Shown here piece by piece: positions 36,306-45,483 of a stretch of 58,696 bases of DNA. The position numbers and the translations under genes are program-made. Under the pieces are notes generated by a model. The model had not been told where the DNA came from. It did no database searches and saw only the letters and a program-made list of their open reading frames with translations. Location: positions 1 to 58,696 of the forward strand of contig JAFZHC010000036.1 in the NCBI GenBank assembly GCA_017555025.1, read 5' to 3'. Origin of the DNA: Akkermansia sp. Its GTDB lineage: Bacteria; Verrucomicrobiota; Verrucomicrobiia; Verrucomicrobiales; Akkermansiaceae. The first letter of the stretch is position 1. Each line of letters starts with the position of its first letter.

Positions 36306-37409
36306 TTAAACGAATTGATTTATGATGCTGACCACCTTCTGTAACTCCTCAACCGTCAATACCGGACTCATTGGCAGAGAAAGCTCTTCATTGTGAATTT
36401 GCTCAGTAATCGGGAAAGACCAACTATTCCACTCCTTGTAACATTCTTGCAGATGCGGAGGAATGGGATAATGAATTACTGTCTGCACCCCATTGTCTGC
36501 CAAGAACTTCTGAAGCTCATCACGTCGCGCACATCTTACAGGGAAGAGATGGAATACATGCGCCTGCCAATCTTGAATTTGGGGCAAAATTACTGCGGGA
36601 TTCGTAATGTTATCTATGTAGTAACGAGCTACCTCTCGACGCCTTTCCGTATCTTCATCCAAATATTTCAACTTCACATTTAAGACTGCAGCTTGTATTT
36701 CATCCAAACGGCTGTTGCGACCAATGTACTTAAACACATATTTACGAGTAGAACCGTAGTTTGCCAAAGCCCGAACACACTCAGCCAACTGCTCATCATT
36801 AGTAGTCACCGCACCACCATCACCGAGAGCCCCCAAGTTCTTACCAGGGTAGAATGAATGACCGGCAGCGTGCCCGATACTGCCAGTACGGGCTCCCCCC
36901 ATAAAGCGACATCCATGAGCCTGAGCATTATCCTCCACTAGCTTCAAATTATACTTTTCACACAGACCGCCAATGACATCGGTATATGCACACTGGCCAT
37001 ACAAATGTACGAGCAAAATAGCTTTCGTACGCGAAGTAATAGCCGCCTCAATCTTCGTACCATCCAGCTGATATGTATTTATATCGGGCTCTACCAGTAC
37101 AGGCGTCAGGCCATTTTCTGTAATTGCCAAAATAGATGCAATATATGTATTAGCAGGAACAATAACCTCATCCCCCGGCTTCATCACGCCTAATTCTAAA
37201 TAGGCTCTAAATATCCAAATAAGAGCATCCAATCCATTGGCACAACCCACGCAATAGCTGCAACCAATATAATCAGCGTAATTTTTTTCGAAGCTGGTAT
37301 TTTCATTGCCCTGCAAGTACCAACCACTTTCCACCACACGCTTTACGGCAGCCTGAATTTCCTCGCCATGAGCGGCGGTAACATCTTTAAGTGAAAGAAA
37401 CGGTATCAT
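36306..37409 (-). CDS. fdtB: DegT/DnrJ/EryC1 sugar aminotransferase (FdtB-like)
   Basis: A 367-residue PLP enzyme. Lys190 in [16 protein letters not shown] should bind PLP, Asp160 in [10 protein letters not shown] should contact the pyridine nitrogen, and the start [18 protein letters not shown] is typical of sugar 3-aminotransferases. With RmlA, RmlB and FdtA-like enzymes in the same operon, the predicted reaction is amination of a dTDP-3-keto-6-deoxyhexose at C3, giving dTDP-Fuc3N or dTDP-Qui3N. The gene symbol is by analogy. Confidence 0.85.
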   Translation of the reverse strand: MIPFLSLKDVTAAHGEEIQAAVKRVVESGWYLQGNENTSFEKNYADYIGCSYCVGCANGLDALIWIFRAYLELGVMKPGDEVIVPANTYIASILAITENGLTPVLVEPDINTYQLDGTKIEAAITSRTKAILLVHLYGQCAYTDVIGGLCEKYNLKLVEDNAQAHGCRFMGGARTGSIGHAAGHSFYPGKNLGALGDGGAVTTNDEQLAECVRALANYGSTRKYVFKYIGRNSRLDEIQAAVLNVKLKYLDEDTERRREVARYYIDNITNPAVILPQIQDWQAHVFHLFPVRCARRDELQKFLADNGVQTVIHYPIPPHLQECYKEWNSWSFPITEQIHNEELSLPMSPVLTVEELQKVVSIINQFV

Positions 37410-37486
37410 ATCTGGTTCTAATATATTGTAAGTTTAAGTATTTTTTAGAAACTTTATTCCTTTTGACTAATCAAAAATCAATCATC

Positions 37487-38770
37487 TTATGAATGCTTCA
37501 ACTTTTTACTATACTTTTTAATTTTTTTCTTCAGACGTTTCAGGAAAGACAACTTTCCGCCAATACGGTAAATAACCTCTCCTTCCTGACCTTCTGTAGA
37601 AGGAGAGATAAATGACATGTCTAAAAACTGCTCCAACAAGCACTGTACATTGGCAAATCGAAAATTCTTATCAATAACCTGCTGGCTGGCTCGCACCAAG
37701 TCCAACCGATAATTTTCATCTGTAAGAAGCTGTTTGCAAATCGTTCTGGCATCATACGGATTATCAAAGTAAGGTAATCCTATATCGGCAAAATATTTAT
37801 CAAAATTAGGTCTGTATTCACTCACAAGGCATGCGTTAGAAGCCATAATGTCACATACTCGCCATGAAAAACCACTCCGAGCCTGCAGATGATTAATATT
37901 TATTCCAATCTTTGCAGAATTATAGGCGTCTTGATTATGCTTGAGTGTATAAAGAAGACGCGGATTGTATGAAAGAGTCAACCAAGGCTCCAAATAATTA
38001 CCGACAGCCCACGTTCTAGTTCCATAGATTGTTATTCCTAAATCAGCTACGGCGCTAAGTGTTTTGACTCGGTTAAACGCCGAAAGTGAGGTTTCCCATT
38101 TAACTAAATGAACACTCTGCAGAACACTCTCAGGTATATTACCGGCTCTACTCACTAATTCTTCAATATTTAAGTGAGGATTCTGTGCATAAACTGACAA
38201 CAATCGTTTGTATGCAAGAACCTCATCCTGTGAAGGATTCGTTTTCCAAAAGTCAGCAAAAGGATTAATTGAATTCCCCCCAAAGAAACTCCCTATGAAA
38301 ACAATATTTGTAGCGTTTTCCATTTTTTCTGCTTGCACCTCTGTAAAAAAGGGACACAGCAAAACATTTTTCTTATCCACGCCGTAATACTCTTTCAATT
38401 CAGCTATTGACTCTTCTTGGCAGACAATAAACTTGTATCGAGAAGGACTCTTACGAATAACTTCCTTATTGGAGTAATATGCAGGGGAATCAACCTCCCA
38501 TATCACGATAGGACATGTAAAACGAGACGGTATTTCGTAAAATGTGTTATTGAATAATATGAATAAGTCAGGATTAAAGTCCTCTATCTCTCGAAGCAAA
38601 GTTTCCGGAATCTCGCTATTTTCGATGTTAAAGTCACTCGTAATGTGAACAAACACCCGATTTCCCAATTTAGATAGCGAATTGATAACGCCCTCGTAAA
38701 AGCAGAGGACTCCCTTGCTATCGCTTTCCTGTTTTACAACAGGAGAAAATAATGAGATTACAATATTCAT
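37487..38770 (-). CDS. Glycosyltransferase, CgeB/GT-B type
   Basis: A 427-residue protein with a GT-B layout. The C-terminal part has the CgeB-like donor-site region GFSWRVCDIMASNACLVSEY, then DNPYDARTICKQLLTDENYR. The C-terminus is strongly basic (KRLKKKIKKYSKKLK), which suggests contact with the inner membrane. It lies inside the polysaccharide operon between the acetyltransferase and aminotransferase genes. The sugar it transfers, possibly the amino sugar made by its neighbours, cannot be read from the sequence. Confidence 0.75.
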   Translation of the reverse strand: MNIVISLFSPVVKQESDSKGVLCFYEGVINSLSKLGNRVFVHITSDFNIENSEIPETLLREIEDFNPDLFILFNNTFYEIPSRFTCPIVIWEVDSPAYYSNKEVIRKSPSRYKFIVCQEESIAELKEYYGVDKKNVLLCPFFTEVQAEKMENATNIVFIGSFFGGNSINPFADFWKTNPSQDEVLAYKRLLSVYAQNPHLNIEELVSRAGNIPESVLQSVHLVKWETSLSAFNRVKTLSAVADLGITIYGTRTWAVGNYLEPWLTLSYNPRLLYTLKHNQDAYNSAKIGININHLQARSGFSWRVCDIMASNACLVSEYRPNFDKYFADIGLPYFDNPYDARTICKQLLTDENYRLDLVRASQQVIDKNFRFANVQCLLEQFLDMSFISPSTEGQEGEVIYRIGGKLSFLKRLKKKIKKYSKKLKHS

Positions 38771-38825
38771 GAATAAAGAACTTACAAATACATTACTAAG
38801 CGCACTATCTAAAGATATCTATCAA

Positions 38826-39338
38826 TCAAATATCAACAACATTACCATCTTCATCCATTTTCTCCATATTCAAAAGCCTCCCGTCATTAGTCACATAACC
38901 TCGTTGAGTTGCCGGATTCCCATACCAAACCGTATTCGGAGGAATATCTTTAGTAACAACGCTTCCTGCACCAATCAAAGAATACGCCCCAATTGTATGT
39001 CCTGCTACAATTGTAGAATTAGCACCAATAGAGGCTCCCTTTTGAATAAGGGTTCTGGCAAATTGCTCTGGATAACGTTTAGAGCGAGGAACTAAATCAT
39101 TAGTAAAAGTAACATTAGGACCAATAAAAACATCATCTTCAACTGTTACTCCATCCCAAAGCTGAACTCCAGACTTAACCGTAACCCGGTTTCCTATGCA
39201 AACATCATTCTCAACAAGAACATTGGCACACAAATTACAGTCGGCTCCAACGCGAGCGCCTTTCAATACAACACAAAACTGCCATACATTGGTACCTGAA
39301 CCAATCTGCTCAGTTTGAACGTCTGCTAATGGGTGTAT
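38826..39338 (-). CDS. fdtC: Left-handed beta-helix sugar N-acetyltransferase (FdtC-like)
   Basis: A protein of about 170 residues starting with MIHPLADVQTEQIG. Imperfect hexapeptide repeats run through most of it (for example VGADCNLCANVLVENDVCIG and FIGPNVTFTNDLVPRS), so it folds as a trimeric beta-helix. Relatives in dTDP-amino-sugar clusters acetylate the 3-amino group using acetyl-CoA. I use the ATG at 39338, 4 bp after the preceding stop; an in-frame GTG at 39368 would overlap that gene by 26 bp and add residues outside the family start. Confidence 0.85.
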   Translation of the reverse strand: MHPLADVQTEQIGSGTNVWQFCVVLKGARVGADCNLCANVLVENDVCIGNRVTVKSGVQLWDGVTVEDDVFIGPNVTFTNDLVPRSKRYPEQFARTLIQKGASIGANSTIVAGHTIGAYSLIGAGSVVTKDIPPNTVWYGNPATQRGYVTNDGRLLNMEKMDEDGNVVDI

Positions 39339-39342
39339 CATA

Positions 39343-39756
39343 CTACTTTTTAAACTCAAGGAACTCACTATATTCTCTTATATAGTCCTCTTCAGTATAC
39401 ACATCTGAAGCAAGAACCATACATACTGCACCGGATGAAAAATCATCAAGATTTCGCCAAATTCCTGGAACCACCATAAGTCCTTGATATGGCCTATTCA
39501 GGATAAATGTACGTTTAACATTTCCATCATCAAGAGTTACCGTAAAACTCCCACTGGCAGCTACAATTAACTGATAAAGATCCTTATGAGCATGGGCCCC
39601 TCTGCTCTCGCCACCCGGCACATCGTACAAATAATACACGCGCTTAGTAGAGAAAGGGACAGAAATATTATTCTCAACAACGGTAATATTTCCATTAGCA
39701 TGAGAATGCTTGCTCAATTCGATAATAGAGCAATCATAGACTGTATTTTTATTCAT
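39343..39756 (-). CDS. fdtA: dTDP-sugar 3,4-ketoisomerase, FdtA/WxcM-like cupin (canonical copy)
   Basis: A 137-residue cupin. The active-site segment RVYYLYDVPGGESRGAHAHK matches FdtA-type ketoisomerases, with both His of the HAH pair, followed by QLIVAASGSFTVTLDDG and the Arg/Tyr-rich NRPYQGLMVVPGIWR. It moves the keto group of dTDP-4-keto-6-deoxyglucose from C4 to C3, the substrate for the aminotransferase. Its start overlaps the stop of the upstream FdtA-like copy by 4 bp (ATGA type), so the two are translationally coupled. Confidence 0.88.
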   Translation of the reverse strand: MNKNTVYDCSIIELSKHSHANGNITVVENNISVPFSTKRVYYLYDVPGGESRGAHAHKDLYQLIVAASGSFTVTLDDGNVKRTFILNRPYQGLMVVPGIWRNLDDFSSGAVCMVLASDVYTEEDYIREYSEFLEFKK

Positions 39757-40166
39757 GCAAACTCCTTTCTATACTGCTCAAAATCCCGAATATAATCATC
39801 AGGATCATATGAGGTAGAGGACAACACAAGAGCTACTGAGTTGGTGGCAAAGTTTTCCAACTCCCTCCACCACCCGCTTGGAATATATAACCCATAATAT
39901 GAACGGTTCATGTGCCAGATTTTTTTCTCACCACGTTCATTTACAAGTACTACATCGAAACTACCGGAGAGAGCCACTATGAATTCCTGATTCCGACGAT
40001 AAGCGTGCCCACCCCGTTTGCTTCCTCCCGGCACATCGTAAACCCAGTAGGTACGCGCAATCTCGAAGGGAACGTGTTTATCCTGCTCAATGAAAGACAA
40101 ACTACCCCTTCTGTCCAAAAACTTGGGCAAATCAATAATAGTGGGAACTGTAGGCTGATTTTCCAT
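39753..40166 (-). CDS. FdtA/WxcM-like cupin, divergent copy
   Basis: A 137-residue paralogue of the following gene, with the same fold (TYWVYDVPGGSKRGGHAYRR, SGSFDVVLVNERG, YYGLYIPSGWWRELENF). The second His of the HAH pair is replaced by Tyr (HAY), and GAH is GGH. It may have different stereochemistry, act on another sugar, or have another role such as complex formation with its neighbour. Its ATG overlaps the rmlB stop (TAATG), and its stop overlaps the start of the canonical copy, so all three are coupled. Confidence 0.8.
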   Translation of the reverse strand: MENQPTVPTIIDLPKFLDRRGSLSFIEQDKHVPFEIARTYWVYDVPGGSKRGGHAYRRNQEFIVALSGSFDVVLVNERGEKKIWHMNRSYYGLYIPSGWWRELENFATNSVALVLSSTSYDPDDYIRDFEQYRKEFA

Positions 40167-41248
40167 TAGCGGTCTTTATACATGTCTTCGTAGTACTTTT
40201 CGTAAGCTCCGGAGGTAATGCTATCCATCCACTCCTGATTATCGAGATACCAGCGAACGGTCTTTTCGATACCTTCCTCAAACTGAAGAGATGGCTCCCA
40301 GCCAAGCTCATTCTTGAGCTTTGTGGAATCGATGGCGTAGCGCAGGTCGTGGCCGGCGCGGTCGGTGACGTAGGTAATGAGCTTCTCGCTGGTGCCCTCG
40401 GGGTTACCCAGCAGGCGATCAACAGTCTTAATAACAACCTTCACGATGTCGATGTTCTTCCACTCATTGAAACCACCAATGTTGTAGGTATCGCCGGTCT
40501 TGCCTTGGTGGAAAATCACGTCGATGGCGCGGGCATGGTCGACAACATAGAGCCAATCACGCACGTTCTCGCCCTTACCATAGACGGGCAAAGGCTTACC
40601 GTGACGGATATTGTTGATGAATAGAGGGATGAGCTTCTCCGGGAACTGGTAGGGACCGTAATTATTGGAGCAATTAGTCACCAGTGTGGGCATGCCGTAG
40701 GTATCGTGATAGGCACGCACGAAGTGGTCGCTGCCGGCCTTGGAAGCGCTGTAGGGACTGTGCGGGTTGTACTTAGTGGTCTCGAGGAAGAACTCACTAC
40801 CGTAGGGCGCGGCACCCTCAGGCTTATCGAGCTCAAGTGCACCGTATACTTCGTCTGTGGAAATGTGGTAGAAGCGCTTGCCCTCCCAATTACCATTCCA
40901 GTACTGGCGAGCGGCCTGCAGCAGACTCAGCGTACCCATCACATTCGTGCGAGCGAAGGTAAAGGGATCTTTAATGGAACGATCCACATGACTTTCTGCG
41001 GCAAGGTGAATCACACCATCAATATCATACTCCTGCATGATGGCGCACATGCGGTCATAATCGCAAATATCGGCCTTCACGAAGGTGTAATTGGGCTTAC
41101 TCTCGATATCCTTAAGGTTAGCAAGATTACCGGCATAAGTAAGAGCGTCCAGATTGACAATTTTGTACTCCGGGTACTTGTTGACAAAAAGACGGACAAC
41201 GTGAGAACCAATGAAACCGGCTCCACCTGTAATAAGTATATTTTTCAT
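40166..41248 (-). CDS. rmlB: dTDP-glucose 4,6-dehydratase
   Basis: A 360-residue extended short-chain dehydrogenase. The NAD site is ITGGAGFIGSHVVRLF, the catalytic block is YHISTDEVYGAL with YSASKAGSDHFVRAY (Tyr-x-x-x-Lys), and the nucleotide-sugar site includes TNCSNNYGPYQFPEKLIPL. It turns dTDP-glucose into dTDP-4-keto-6-deoxyglucose. It is coupled to rmlA (1 bp gap) and to the downstream cupin. rmlC and rmlD are absent, so rhamnose is not the end product of this operon. Confidence 0.96.
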   Translation of the reverse strand: MKNILITGGAGFIGSHVVRLFVNKYPEYKIVNLDALTYAGNLANLKDIESKPNYTFVKADICDYDRMCAIMQEYDIDGVIHLAAESHVDRSIKDPFTFARTNVMGTLSLLQAARQYWNGNWEGKRFYHISTDEVYGALELDKPEGAAPYGSEFFLETTKYNPHSPYSASKAGSDHFVRAYHDTYGMPTLVTNCSNNYGPYQFPEKLIPLFINNIRHGKPLPVYGKGENVRDWLYVVDHARAIDVIFHQGKTGDTYNIGGFNEWKNIDIVKVVIKTVDRLLGNPEGTSEKLITYVTDRAGHDLRYAIDSTKLKNELGWEPSLQFEEGIEKTVRWYLDNQEWMDSITSGAYEKYYEDMYKDR

Positions 41249-41249
41249 A

Positions 41250-42125
41250 TTATTTTAAAAGTTCCAGCAACCGTTGACCGTAGGGATTCTTCTGCATTGA
41301 CATGGCAACTTCACGCAATTTTTCTTCGCTCAGCCACCCCTTACGATAACCAATAGCCTCCAAACAAGCAATAACAAACCCCTGCCTCTTCTGTAACACT
41401 TCAACAAAGGTAGAGGCCTCAGAGAGGGAATCGTGTGTACCAGTATCAAGCCAGGCGAACCCATGCCCCATCGCTGAAACTTTCAAACATTTACGTCTCA
41501 AATATTCTTGATTAACGCTCGTAATCTCAAGTTCCCCGCGCTCTGATGGTTTAATGTTGGCTGCAATATCCACCACACTATTGGGATAAAAATACAATCC
41601 AACCACTGCATAATTCGATCGAGGATTTTCAGGTTTTTCTTCAATCGAAAGACAATTTCCCTCTTCATCAAACTCAGCCACACCATAACGGTCAGGATCG
41701 TGTACCCAGTAGGAAAACACGGTAGCTGAAGGATTTTCAGCTTCGGCACGTTGAACAGCTTGTTGCAACATACTCACCAACCCGCTACCGAAGAAGATAT
41801 TATCACCAAGCACTAGGCACACAGAGTCATCACCTATAAACTCGCGACCTATGATAAAAGCCTGAGCCAAACCATCGGGGCTGGGCTGCTCTGCATATGA
41901 AAAATTTACACCATAATCACTTCCATCACCCAAAAGGCGCTTAAATCCGGGCAAATCCTGAGGAGTTGAAATAATAAGAATGTCGCGTATACCAGCCAGC
42001 ATAAGAACCGAAATGGGATAATAAACCATCGGCTTATCAAATACAGGCAGCAACTGCTTACTCACCCCTTTAGTAATAGGGTAAAGCCTTGTGCCTGAAC
42101 CACCTGCTAATACGATACCTTTCAT
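41250..42125 (-). CDS. rmlA: Glucose-1-phosphate thymidylyltransferase
   Basis: A 291-residue nucleotidyltransferase: [20 protein letters not shown] at the start, [16 protein letters not shown], and [12 protein letters not shown] in the active site. It makes dTDP-glucose from dTTP and glucose-1-phosphate and is usually feedback-controlled by the end product. It is the first gene of the 11-gene polysaccharide operon, with a candidate promoter at 42157-42185. The adjacent 1.1 kb upstream holds no convincing gene. Confidence 0.96.
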   Translation of the reverse strand: MKGIVLAGGSGTRLYPITKGVSKQLLPVFDKPMVYYPISVLMLAGIRDILIISTPQDLPGFKRLLGDGSDYGVNFSYAEQPSPDGLAQAFIIGREFIGDDSVCLVLGDNIFFGSGLVSMLQQAVQRAEAENPSATVFSYWVHDPDRYGVAEFDEEGNCLSIEEKPENPRSNYAVVGLYFYPNSVVDIAANIKPSERGELEITSVNQEYLRRKCLKVSAMGHGFAWLDTGTHDSLSEASTFVEVLQKRQGFVIACLEAIGYRKGWLSEEKLREVAMSMQKNPYGQRLLELLK

Positions 42126-42156
42126 GAAATGATGGGGAAAAACTTATTGTGACTAT

Positions 42157-42185
42157 AGTGTACCTCAATTTAAATGCGATGTACA
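42157..42185 (-). promoter_or_regulatory. Candidate promoter of the polysaccharide operon
   Basis: On the minus strand TGTACA (42180-42185), 17 bp, TACACT (42157-42162). The leader to the rmlA ATG would be about 25 nt. Both boxes deviate from consensus by one or two bases. Confidence 0.4.
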
Positions 42186-43231
42186 GAAAAAAACACATGG
42201 CATTTCAGTTTTTACGCAGTCTCAATTCCGTGCCAATAAACGAATCGCCATGTTTTCCTTTCCTGGAAGTAATTTTAGCCAGAACCTGGAGCCAGCACCG
42301 CCCATCACACAAATTGTTGATTTTACATTCCTACGCTTATGGCTGCGTTAAACAATTCGGCTGATGCCAAATTTATTTTGTAGCAAATTCTGTTGATGAG
42401 TACATTGAACCTCACGCCACCGTTCCGTCAAACCAGCGAAATATATACGCCCAACCCTCCGCAATATTCCATCCGCACCCAAACCATGTAAAAAAAGCGT
42501 CAGAAACCCGTTTAATATATTATATTTTATTATTTTTGGCTATTTTTTAGCTTCATAAAGCTCATTTTTAAGCATTTTTTATGATTTTCAGGCAATTTAA
42601 ATCCACAAAGGAACTTCAGAGAAAAGCCATCAACACACCAAAAGCAACATCTACCTTGGCTTTAAAAGACATTTTAATACCTGACAAGGTAGAGAAATGG
42701 TACATTGCATGCCCATTTATTGACAAGAAAAGCCATTTTTCTTCATTTTTCTTGAAAATCAGGAATAGTGAGATTTTTAATTTTATGTACAGTTATGCGC
42801 GTTAGTTTTATTTTGCGTGCATTTTTCCTATGGGCTTTTAGTATTTTTCACCATAGAGAAAATTGTCTGAAAATCTTCTTTTCAACAAAGGCGAGAAGAA
42901 AATGAGCTTTACTGTTTTGGTGCGACTTATCACCTCTTTCAAAAAAGTAATTTCCCAACCAGCAGAGCACGTGCCATCCTTGAAAAAATCCAAGAATCAA
43001 AATGAGAGGGGGATGCTGAGGGGCAATCCTTGTATACTATAATTTCACAATATAGTTAATCATTATTGAATTTAATATTAATACTCTTTATATGATATAT
43101 TTCTCATCATTTTCTGCTATATTTTTAATTAATCCTACCTCTATTCAGTCATGAATTCAAAATTCAATAGCTAAGGCGAAGGAGCTTTCTTCAAACATTT
43201 GACAAGTTGCAAATCCGGGCGTGTCACAATT
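42186..43231. other. About 1 kb AT-rich intergenic region upstream of the polysaccharide operon
   Basis: No frame here looks like a real gene; the longest (74 codons at 42581-42805) has no family signal or ribosome-binding site. The DNA is much richer in AT than the dnaX side. It contains an imperfect inverted repeat (see the entry 42556-42911) and many short T- and A-runs. It separates two divergent operons and probably holds regulatory DNA for the glycan genes. Confidence 0.5.
42556..42911. repeat. Imperfect inverted repeat in the intergenic region
   Basis: The left arm has TAAAGCTCATTTT (42556-42568) and GATTTTCAGGCAATTT (42583-42598). The right arm has AAATTGTCTGAAAATC (42860-42875, one mismatch) and AAAATGAGCTTTA (42899-42911). 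The two blocks are in the same order on opposite strands, but their spacing differs by 9 bp. This may be a decayed mobile element or a former invertible switch, and chance in AT-rich DNA is not excluded. Confidence 0.4.
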
Positions 43232-43260
43232 TTGCCTTGTGCGGGCGCGTGTAATAAGGT
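43232..43260 (+). promoter_or_regulatory. Candidate promoter for the dnaX operon
   Basis: TTGCCT (43232-43237), 17 bp, TAAGGT (43255-43260). Transcription would begin near 43267, between the ATG at 43264 and the GTG at 43273, which favours the GTG as the real start. Confidence 0.4.
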
Positions 43261-43272
43261 AGAATGGAGGAC

Positions 43273-45150
43273 GTGAGTTACCAGGTTTTTGCCAGAAAAT
43301 ATCGTCCGCGCACATTCAAGGATGTGCTGGGGCAGGATCATGTAGTGCGCACGCTTTGCAATGCTATTGAGCAGCAACGCTTGGCACACGCCTATCTTTT
43401 CGTAGGCCCTCGCGGCACGGGCAAAACATCCACGGCACGAATTTTTGCCAAAGCACTTAACTGCACCGATGGTCCCAAGGTCGACTTCGACCCCGATGAG
43501 GACGTCTGTCTGGAAATCGCGGAAGGCCGCAGCCTCGACGTACAGGAAATCGACGGTGCCTCCAACCGCGGCATCGACAACATTCGCGACCTTCGCGACA
43601 ACGTGCAGTTTGCCCCCACCCGCGGCAAGTATCGTATTATATACATCGATGAGGTGCACATGCTCACCAAAGAGTCGTTCAACGCGTTGCTGAAAACACT
43701 CGAGGAGCCTCCGGCTCACGTCATGTTCATCTTTGCCACGACCGAGCCGCACAAGATTCTCCCCACCATCCTCTCGCGCTGTCAGCGTTTTGATTTGCGC
43801 CCCATTCCCACCGAAGTCATCGCCGCACACTTGGTCAACATAGCTCGCAATGAAGGCGTTACGTTGGATGAAGACGCTGCCTATGCCATTGCTACCGTCG
43901 CCGATGGCGGCATGCGCGATGCCCAGTCCATGCTCGACCAGTTGGTCTCCTTCTGCGGCAACCACATTACCGAGCAGAACGTCAACGACATTTTCGGCGT
44001 AACCAGCCGCGAGACCGTTGCCAAGGCGCTGGCCTACATGCTTGACCGCCAGTTACCCAGCCTACTGCACCTGGTACATGAGTTGTCCGAAGCCGGTCGT
44101 GATATGGGGCAGCTGCTCAGCGAGCTTATGGGCGCCGTGCGCGAGCTGCTCATCACCAAAGTAGCCCCGCAGGAGGCCAATTCCACCCTTCCGGAGCAAT
44201 GGCGAGCCACACTCAGCGAGCTCCTCAGCCGCACCCCCACCGACAAAATCATTCGCCTGATGGAGGTACTCTCCCACGCCGAGGAACAAATGCGCTGGAG
44301 CACCAATAAGCGCCTCTACCTTGAGATGGGGCTCATTCAAGCCGTTCACTCTCTGGCGGAAGCGAACATCAGCGACATCATCCGCGCCCTCAACGGAGCC
44401 CCCCTGCCCGAGACCCCCATTGCCACCGTGCCCATGGCCGCGGTAGCCATGCCCGCCGGCAGCCCGACCGTCCCGGTGACAGCACCGCCCGTTCAGTCTC
44501 AGCCGGTTCCGCAACCGGCACCATCGTCAGTCCCCGTACCGGGGCCAACTACGGTCGCCCCGCAGCCTATCGCCTCAGCCCCTATTATGCCGCCGGGGCT
44601 GGAGCCCATTGACGATGCCCCGCCCCTTTTCGGCGACATGCCGCCGGCGGAAGCCGAGGGTGCAACGGAGCGCCCCCTCACGCCTGAAGACTGGGCGCTG
44701 TTGCTGGATAAAGTGCGCGAGGCCTCCCCCATTGCAAGTGGCGACATCGGCCATACACTCTTCATCAGCGATGAAGACGGCCTCGTCACGCTGGCCATTC
44801 ACCCTGATGACATGAACTCGTACGACGCCCTCCTCGGCGATACGCTCAACGAGCTCATCAGCAACACAGCTCAAACCATCTGCGGCCACGGCATACGCCT
44901 GCGCATCGTGACCGATGACAGCGTGCCCCCACCCCAGGCAGTAGAAATTCTGCCACCGCCCAACTTTGAAGAGCTTGCCCCGGCACCTCGCCCCAAGCCC
45001 AAGGCTGAGCCTCAACCGGCTGCCGCCCCACAGCCCCAGCCGGCAGAAGCCGCAGCAACCAGCCTGAAGCCCAGCGATGAAGAGTTCTACCACGATCCCC
45101 TCATCGAGCAGGCACTCGAAATCTTCCACGCCACTCTCATTAAGAACTGA
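43273..45150 (+). CDS. dnaX: DNA polymerase III subunit gamma/tau
   Basis: A 625-residue clamp-loader ATPase. The GTG at 43273 gives the canonical beginning (M)SYQVFARKYRPRTF. Walker A is GPRGTGKTSTARIF, Walker B is IIYIDEVHML, and sensor 1 is FIFATTEPHKI with the SRC motif LSRCQRF. The zinc module normally has four Cys; here only the first (ALNC) and last (DVCLEI) remain and an acidic stretch replaces the middle. A long Pro/Ala-rich linker (about 390-460) leads to a tau-like C-terminal domain. It is the first gene of a run with ybaB and an exporter. Confidence 0.94.
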   Translation: MSYQVFARKYRPRTFKDVLGQDHVVRTLCNAIEQQRLAHAYLFVGPRGTGKTSTARIFAKALNCTDGPKVDFDPDEDVCLEIAEGRSLDVQEIDGASNRGIDNIRDLRDNVQFAPTRGKYRIIYIDEVHMLTKESFNALLKTLEEPPAHVMFIFATTEPHKILPTILSRCQRFDLRPIPTEVIAAHLVNIARNEGVTLDEDAAYAIATVADGGMRDAQSMLDQLVSFCGNHITEQNVNDIFGVTSRETVAKALAYMLDRQLPSLLHLVHELSEAGRDMGQLLSELMGAVRELLITKVAPQEANSTLPEQWRATLSELLSRTPTDKIIRLMEVLSHAEEQMRWSTNKRLYLEMGLIQAVHSLAEANISDIIRALNGAPLPETPIATVPMAAVAMPAGSPTVPVTAPPVQSQPVPQPAPSSVPVPGPTTVAPQPIASAPIMPPGLEPIDDAPPLFGDMPPAEAEGATERPLTPEDWALLLDKVREASPIASGDIGHTLFISDEDGLVTLAIHPDDMNSYDALLGDTLNELISNTAQTICGHGIRLRIVTDDSVPPPQAVEILPPPNFEELAPAPRPKPKAEPQPAAAPQPQPAEAAATSLKPSDEEFYHDPLIEQALEIFHATLIKN

Positions 45151-45168
45151 TATCACAACACACACATT

Positions 45169-45471
45169 ATGAATCTGCAAAAACTCATGAAACAGGCTCA
45201 GGCCATGCAGGCCAATATGGCCAATGCCCAGGCTCGACTGGCCGAGAAAACCTACACCGCTGAAGCAGCCGGTGGCAAGATTAAGGTAACCGCCAATGGT
45301 GTAGGCATGGTAACAGCCCTGCAGATTGACCCCACCGTTGTTGATCCTGACGACGCCGACTTCCTCTCTTCCCTCCTCCTCAAAGCCGTGCAGGACGCCC
45401 TCAACGGCTCCAAGAACATGGCCGACGCCGAGATGCGCAAAGTGACCGGCGGCTTGGGTTTCCCCATGTAA
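45169..45471 (+). CDS. YbaB/EbfC family nucleoid-associated protein
   Basis: A 100-residue protein with the family layout: an N-terminal helix rich in Met and Gln (LQKLMKQAQAMQANMANAQA), the beta-strands KIKVTANGVGMVTALQI, and a C-terminal helix containing ALNGSKNMADAEMRKVTGG. Family members dimerise and bind DNA without strong sequence preference. The dnaX-ybaB order, here with an 18 bp gap, is conserved across many bacteria. Confidence 0.92.
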   Translation: MNLQKLMKQAQAMQANMANAQARLAEKTYTAEAAGGKIKVTANGVGMVTALQIDPTVVDPDDADFLSSLLLKAVQDALNGSKNMADAEMRKVTGGLGFPM

Positions 45472-45483
45472 CCCATTGTTGCC

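Noticed and set aside
42581..42805. 74-codon frame in the AT-rich intergenic region
   Set aside because: There is no motif, the start context is poor, and its start lies inside an inverted-repeat arm. There is not enough to call a gene.
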